Source: Synergistaceae bacterium (lineage in GTDB: Bacteria > Synergistota > Synergistia > Synergistales > Aminobacteriaceae). Taken from it: 16,529 bases of DNA. The translations under genes and the position numbers were made by a program. How positions within the stretch are numbered: the stretch's first letter is position 1; each line of letters begins with the position of its first letter. The notes beneath the pieces are model-generated. The model did not search any database. It saw only the letters and a program-made list of their open reading frames with translations, and was not told where the DNA came from. Shown piece after piece: positions 14,569 to 16,529 of the stretch. The stretch spans positions 1 through 16,529 of the forward strand of contig JAISSA010000018.1 of NCBI GenBank assembly GCA_031273365.1, read 5' to 3'.

Positions 14569-14611
14569 CCCACATTCGTCAGGAGTGATGCGGGACCTGT
14601 ATGAATGTGGG
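14569..14611. repeat. Long imperfect hairpin in the gap between argH and the MarR gene
   Basis: CCCACATTC (14569-14577) pairs perfectly with GAATGTGGG (14603-14611). The stem continues inward with a G-T pair, a T-A pair, a one-base bulge (14600) and CAGG (14580-14583) against CCTG (14596-14599), leaving a 12-base loop. Total about 15 paired positions. There is no T-run directly after it. It could be an IS or repetitive-element end, or a structured RNA; the surrounding 14506-14670 has no convincing gene. Confidence 0.6.
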
Positions 14612-14673
14612 AATCAGCCGTCGATAATCAATATCAACAACTCAAGCCAAAAACATGGACCTCCGCCCCCGGC

Positions 14674-14695
14674 AAAAACCCCGCAGGGGATTTTT
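14674..14695. terminator. Weak, potentially bidirectional intrinsic terminator
   Basis: CCCC (14679-14682) and GGGG (14686-14689) form a 4-bp stem around GCA, followed by ATTTTT and flanked on the other side by AAAAA (14674-14678), so it could work in both directions. It is the first terminator-like signal downstream of argH. The short stem makes it a modest candidate. The rest of 14612-14799 is AT-rich and shows nothing else I can name. Confidence 0.4.
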
Positions 14696-14799
14696 CTCAG
14701 TCTCCTGACCCCGTTAATTTTTCTCGATTGTTGACATTGCGTTGATAATGCTCAATCTCGCGGGAAATATCAGAAGATGAAAAAAAGACAGCGGAAGTA

Positions 14800-14850
14800 T
14801 TGACAAATTAAGAAGGTACCGGTAATATAATTTATATAAGGTACCTTATA
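14800..14850 (+). promoter_or_regulatory. Promoter and palindromic operator of the MarR gene
   Basis: TTGACA (14800-14805) is a perfect -35. It is followed after 17 bases by TAATAT (14823-14828), overlapping a perfect TATAAT (14826-14831, 20-base spacer). A perfect 16-bp palindrome TATAAGGTACCTTATA (14835-14850) lies just past the -10, and a second GGTACC core (14815-14820) lies in the spacer, 25 bases from the first. MarR repressors commonly bind such palindromes and control their own promoters, so autorepression is the natural inference. Confidence 0.75.
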
Positions 14851-14880
14851 AATTTGCTTTCTGAAAATTGGAGGAAGACA

Positions 14881-15525
14881 ATGGAAAACAACACAGAGCT
14901 TTTCAGGAAATTCGCGCGCGCCATGTGGCTGCTGCACAGGCATCACCAGTATAGCCACAGCAGGCATGGGCCAATGGGGGACCCGCATCGCGGGCAGGGA
15001 AGGATTCTGGCTCTGCTGAAAATGCAGCCGCAGATCAGCCAGAAGGACCTCGCTTTTCTTTTGGACATGCGTCCTCAATCCATGGGCGAACTGTTGATAA
15101 AACTGGAGCGCGGTGGTTACATCACTCGAACTCCTTCCGAGAGCGATCATCGCGTTCTGGACATTAAACTGACTGAAGAGGGGCTAAACGCCGCGAACGT
15201 CGCCGGGGAGGGCAAATCACACCTGGACGGCCTGTTTGATTGCTTCACAGCGGACGAACAGGCGACGCTCGGTGAATATCTCGACCGCATCATGGCCTCG
15301 ATGGAGAAGGAGTTTGGAGATAACGCGGCAGATTTCGACCCCCATGAAGGCGGGCACGCTCACCTGCATGACGTGCATTCTGATCGCCGCCTTTGCAGGG
15401 GCGGCGGAGAGAGAGGGCATGGCTGTCGTCAGGGAATGTCGTTCCCGTCGCGGCATGGACACGACCACGGAGAGGCCGATTGTTTTCGTGTTCGCGGCCG
15501 GCATCACGGCAGTTGTTCGCAATAG
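14881..15525 (+). CDS. MarR-family transcriptional regulator with His/Cys-rich tail
   Basis: A 214-residue protein whose first 145 residues are a MarR winged-helix repressor: an N-terminal dimerisation helix (ELFRKFARAMWLLHRHHQYSHSRHG), the DNA-binding helices GRILALLKMQPQISQKDLAFLLDMRPQSMGELLIKLERGGYITR, and the wing TPSESDHRVLDIKLTEEG. It is longer than typical MarR proteins (about 140-150). The extra C-terminal part (from about residue 155) is low complexity and rich in His, Cys, Gly and Arg: GGHAHLHDVHSD, HGHDHGEADC, HHGSC. This may bind metal. The start at ATG 14881 has GGAGG (14870-14874) six bases before it; an in-frame TTG at 14854 lacks a site. Promoter and palindromic operator lie upstream. 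The transporter downstream is convergent, so the target operon is unknown. Confidence 0.92.
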   Translation: MENNTELFRKFARAMWLLHRHHQYSHSRHGPMGDPHRGQGRILALLKMQPQISQKDLAFLLDMRPQSMGELLIKLERGGYITRTPSESDHRVLDIKLTEEGLNAANVAGEGKSHLDGLFDCFTADEQATLGEYLDRIMASMEKEFGDNAADFDPHEGGHAHLHDVHSDRRLCRGGGERGHGCRQGMSFPSRHGHDHGEADCFRVRGRHHGSCSQ

Positions 15526-15600
15526 ACAGGTAAGAAACTGTGCGGTGAGGTTTTCCCGGCGACAGGAGGCCGGCCTCGCCGCTCCGAGTATATTCCACGT

Positions 15601-15617
15601 CGCAGACCGGGTCTGCG
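15601..15617. terminator. Hairpin between convergent genes (possible bidirectional terminator)
   Basis: CGCAGAC (15601-15607) and GTCTGCG (15611-15617) form a perfect 7-bp stem with a CGG loop in the 124-base gap between the converging MarR and transporter genes. Position fits a terminator for either gene, but there is no T-run on either side, so the call rests on location and stem. A 12-bp palindrome GAGGCCGGCCTC lies upstream in the same gap. Confidence 0.4.
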
Positions 15618-15649
15618 GCCTCGTCGACAGTCAACCCATGCTACAATCT

Positions 15650-16516
15650 TTACGGGTGCTGATTCCCGACGTTGAACAGCAGCACCCCTCCCAGGACGAT
15701 CGTGCCTCCGAGAAGCGTCGATGCGTCCGGAACTTCCTCCGCGATGATGAACCCCAGAAGCGCCGCCACAAAGGGCGTGAGGAACATGTAGTTGCTCACG
15801 GAAGACATGTCGTCCGCTATCGAGAGCGCCTTTGACCATGCGATGTAAGCGATTCCGCTGGGAAACACGGCGAGCATCGCCAGGGCGAAAAGGTGGTTGG
15901 ACGAGGCCCCGGCGATTTCCCTCATCGACGATGGCGCAAATACCGAGAGCACGAGGGTCCCCGCGAAGATGCTGAAAGCGGATGACTGAAAGGCCGTATA
16001 GGAGCGGGTCAGTTTACGCTGGGTCAGGCTGTAGCTCCCAAGGCACAGCGCGGCCAGCGACAGCCAGAGAACGCCGAGGTTGAGCACGAAGGTCCCGTTT
16101 CCCAGTGCGAGGACCGTAACGCCGACGAACTCGACCACGATGGCGAGCCATTGAAGCGCGTTCAGCCTCTCGCCGTAGAAAACGCGCGCGAGCAGGGCTG
16201 TTATGACCGGGGCGGCGGATATGATGACGCTTCCGGTAGCGCTCGTCACGGCCGCGGAGCCGATGTTGAACACCACCACGTAGAGAGCGAAGCCGAGGGT
16301 TCCCGATGCCAGAAACAACCCGAGGTCCTTTTTCTCCGGCAATTTGATTTTGAGCAACGCGACGATGAGCGCGAGCACGCCGGAGGCGAAAAAATAGCGC
16401 AGAAACCCCAGCGAATACGCCGAAAAGTGCTGGAGCGCGATGCGAGTGTACACGTAAGCCAACGACCACCCCACAATCGCGATCCCCGCGTAAGGATGGA
16501 AATTTCCCTTCTTCAT
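15650..16516 (-). CDS. EamA/DMT-superfamily transporter
   Basis: A 288-residue integral membrane protein of the drug/metabolite transporter superfamily with two EamA repeats. Ten hydrophobic segments are evident, for example the first (YAGIAIVGWSLAYVYTRIAL), GVLALIVALL, FALYVVVFNIGSAA, SVIISAAPVITALLARVFYGERL (end of repeat 1), ALQWLAIVVEFVGVTVLALG, LWLSLAALCLGSY, and TPFVAALLGFIIAEEVPDASTLLGGTIVLGGVLLFN (end of repeat 2). The PVITALLARVFYGERL and TPFVAALLGFIIAEEVP segments are the duplicated EamA signature. On the minus strand GGAGG is eight bases before the ATG. The substrate cannot be told from sequence; relatives export amino acids, amines or other small molecules. It is convergent with the MarR gene, and its promoter lies beyond the window. 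Confidence 0.95.
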   Translation of the reverse strand: MKKGNFHPYAGIAIVGWSLAYVYTRIALQHFSAYSLGFLRYFFASGVLALIVALLKIKLPEKKDLGLFLASGTLGFALYVVVFNIGSAAVTSATGSVIISAAPVITALLARVFYGERLNALQWLAIVVEFVGVTVLALGNGTFVLNLGVLWLSLAALCLGSYSLTQRKLTRSYTAFQSSAFSIFAGTLVLSVFAPSSMREIAGASSNHLFALAMLAVFPSGIAYIAWSKALSIADDMSSVSNYMFLTPFVAALLGFIIAEEVPDASTLLGGTIVLGGVLLFNVGNQHP

Positions 16517-16529
16517 CGCGCCACCCTCC

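Noticed and set aside
14731..14760. TTGACA at 14731 as a second promoter
   Set aside because: No acceptable -10 lies 16-18 bases downstream (AATCTC or CAATCT), and GATAAT is only seven bases away.
15236..15835. 199-codon + frame overlapping the MarR tail and running into the transporter
   Set aside because: It is in a different frame from MarR, antisense to the EamA gene in its second half, and shows no domain. The MarR frame keeps its His-rich pattern to the stop, so no frameshift is needed.

Overview
The window is a moderately GC-rich bacterial chromosome segment, almost all coding. The first two thirds is the distal half of a large flagellar/chemotaxis operon on the + strand. It reads flhA (last 40 codons), flhF, flhG, a YcgR-type PilZ gene, cheB, cheA, cheC, cheD and the flagellar sigma factor fliA (about 1-8253). 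A DUF342/FapA-family gene (8371-9960) and three small genes I cannot assign (10033-11564) follow. The order flhA-flhF-flhG-cheB-cheA-(cheW)-cheC-cheD-sigD is the classical fla/che order of Bacillus, clostridia and Thermotoga. Here a PilZ gene sits between flhG and cheB, and there is no cheW between cheA and cheC. CheC/CheD adaptation, the DUF342 protein, an S1 protein and a DUF501 protein together suggest a Gram-negative-type anaerobe such as a member of Synergistota. That placement is an inference from gene content and protein style, not from a database match.

From about 11565 the content becomes housekeeping: a short S1-domain RNA-binding protein with its own candidate promoter, an intrinsic terminator, a DUF501-family protein whose 5' end is problematic, and argH (argininosuccinate lyase). 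DUF501 and argH overlap and are probably translationally coupled.

After argH (14139-14880) there is roughly 740 bp without a convincing intact gene. It contains what looks like the C-terminal fragment of a phage MuF/SPP1 gp7-type head morphogenesis protein, a long imperfect hairpin, a weak bidirectional terminator, and the promoter/operator of the next gene. That gene (14881-15525) is a MarR-family repressor with an unusual His/Cys-rich tail and a perfect 16-bp palindrome in its promoter region. It converges on a minus-strand EamA/DMT-type 10-TM transporter (15650-16516), which ends the window.

Functionally, FlhF/FlhG would control flagellar placement and number. PilZ would connect c-di-GMP to motility. 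CheA, CheB, CheC and CheD supply kinase, methylesterase, CheY-P phosphatase and receptor deamidase, and FliA turns on late flagellar genes. The most open questions are the three unassigned genes at the end of the flagellar operon, the conflicting signals at the DUF501 start, the tail and operator of the MarR protein, and the debris after argH. I saw no CRISPR array, rRNA or tRNA.
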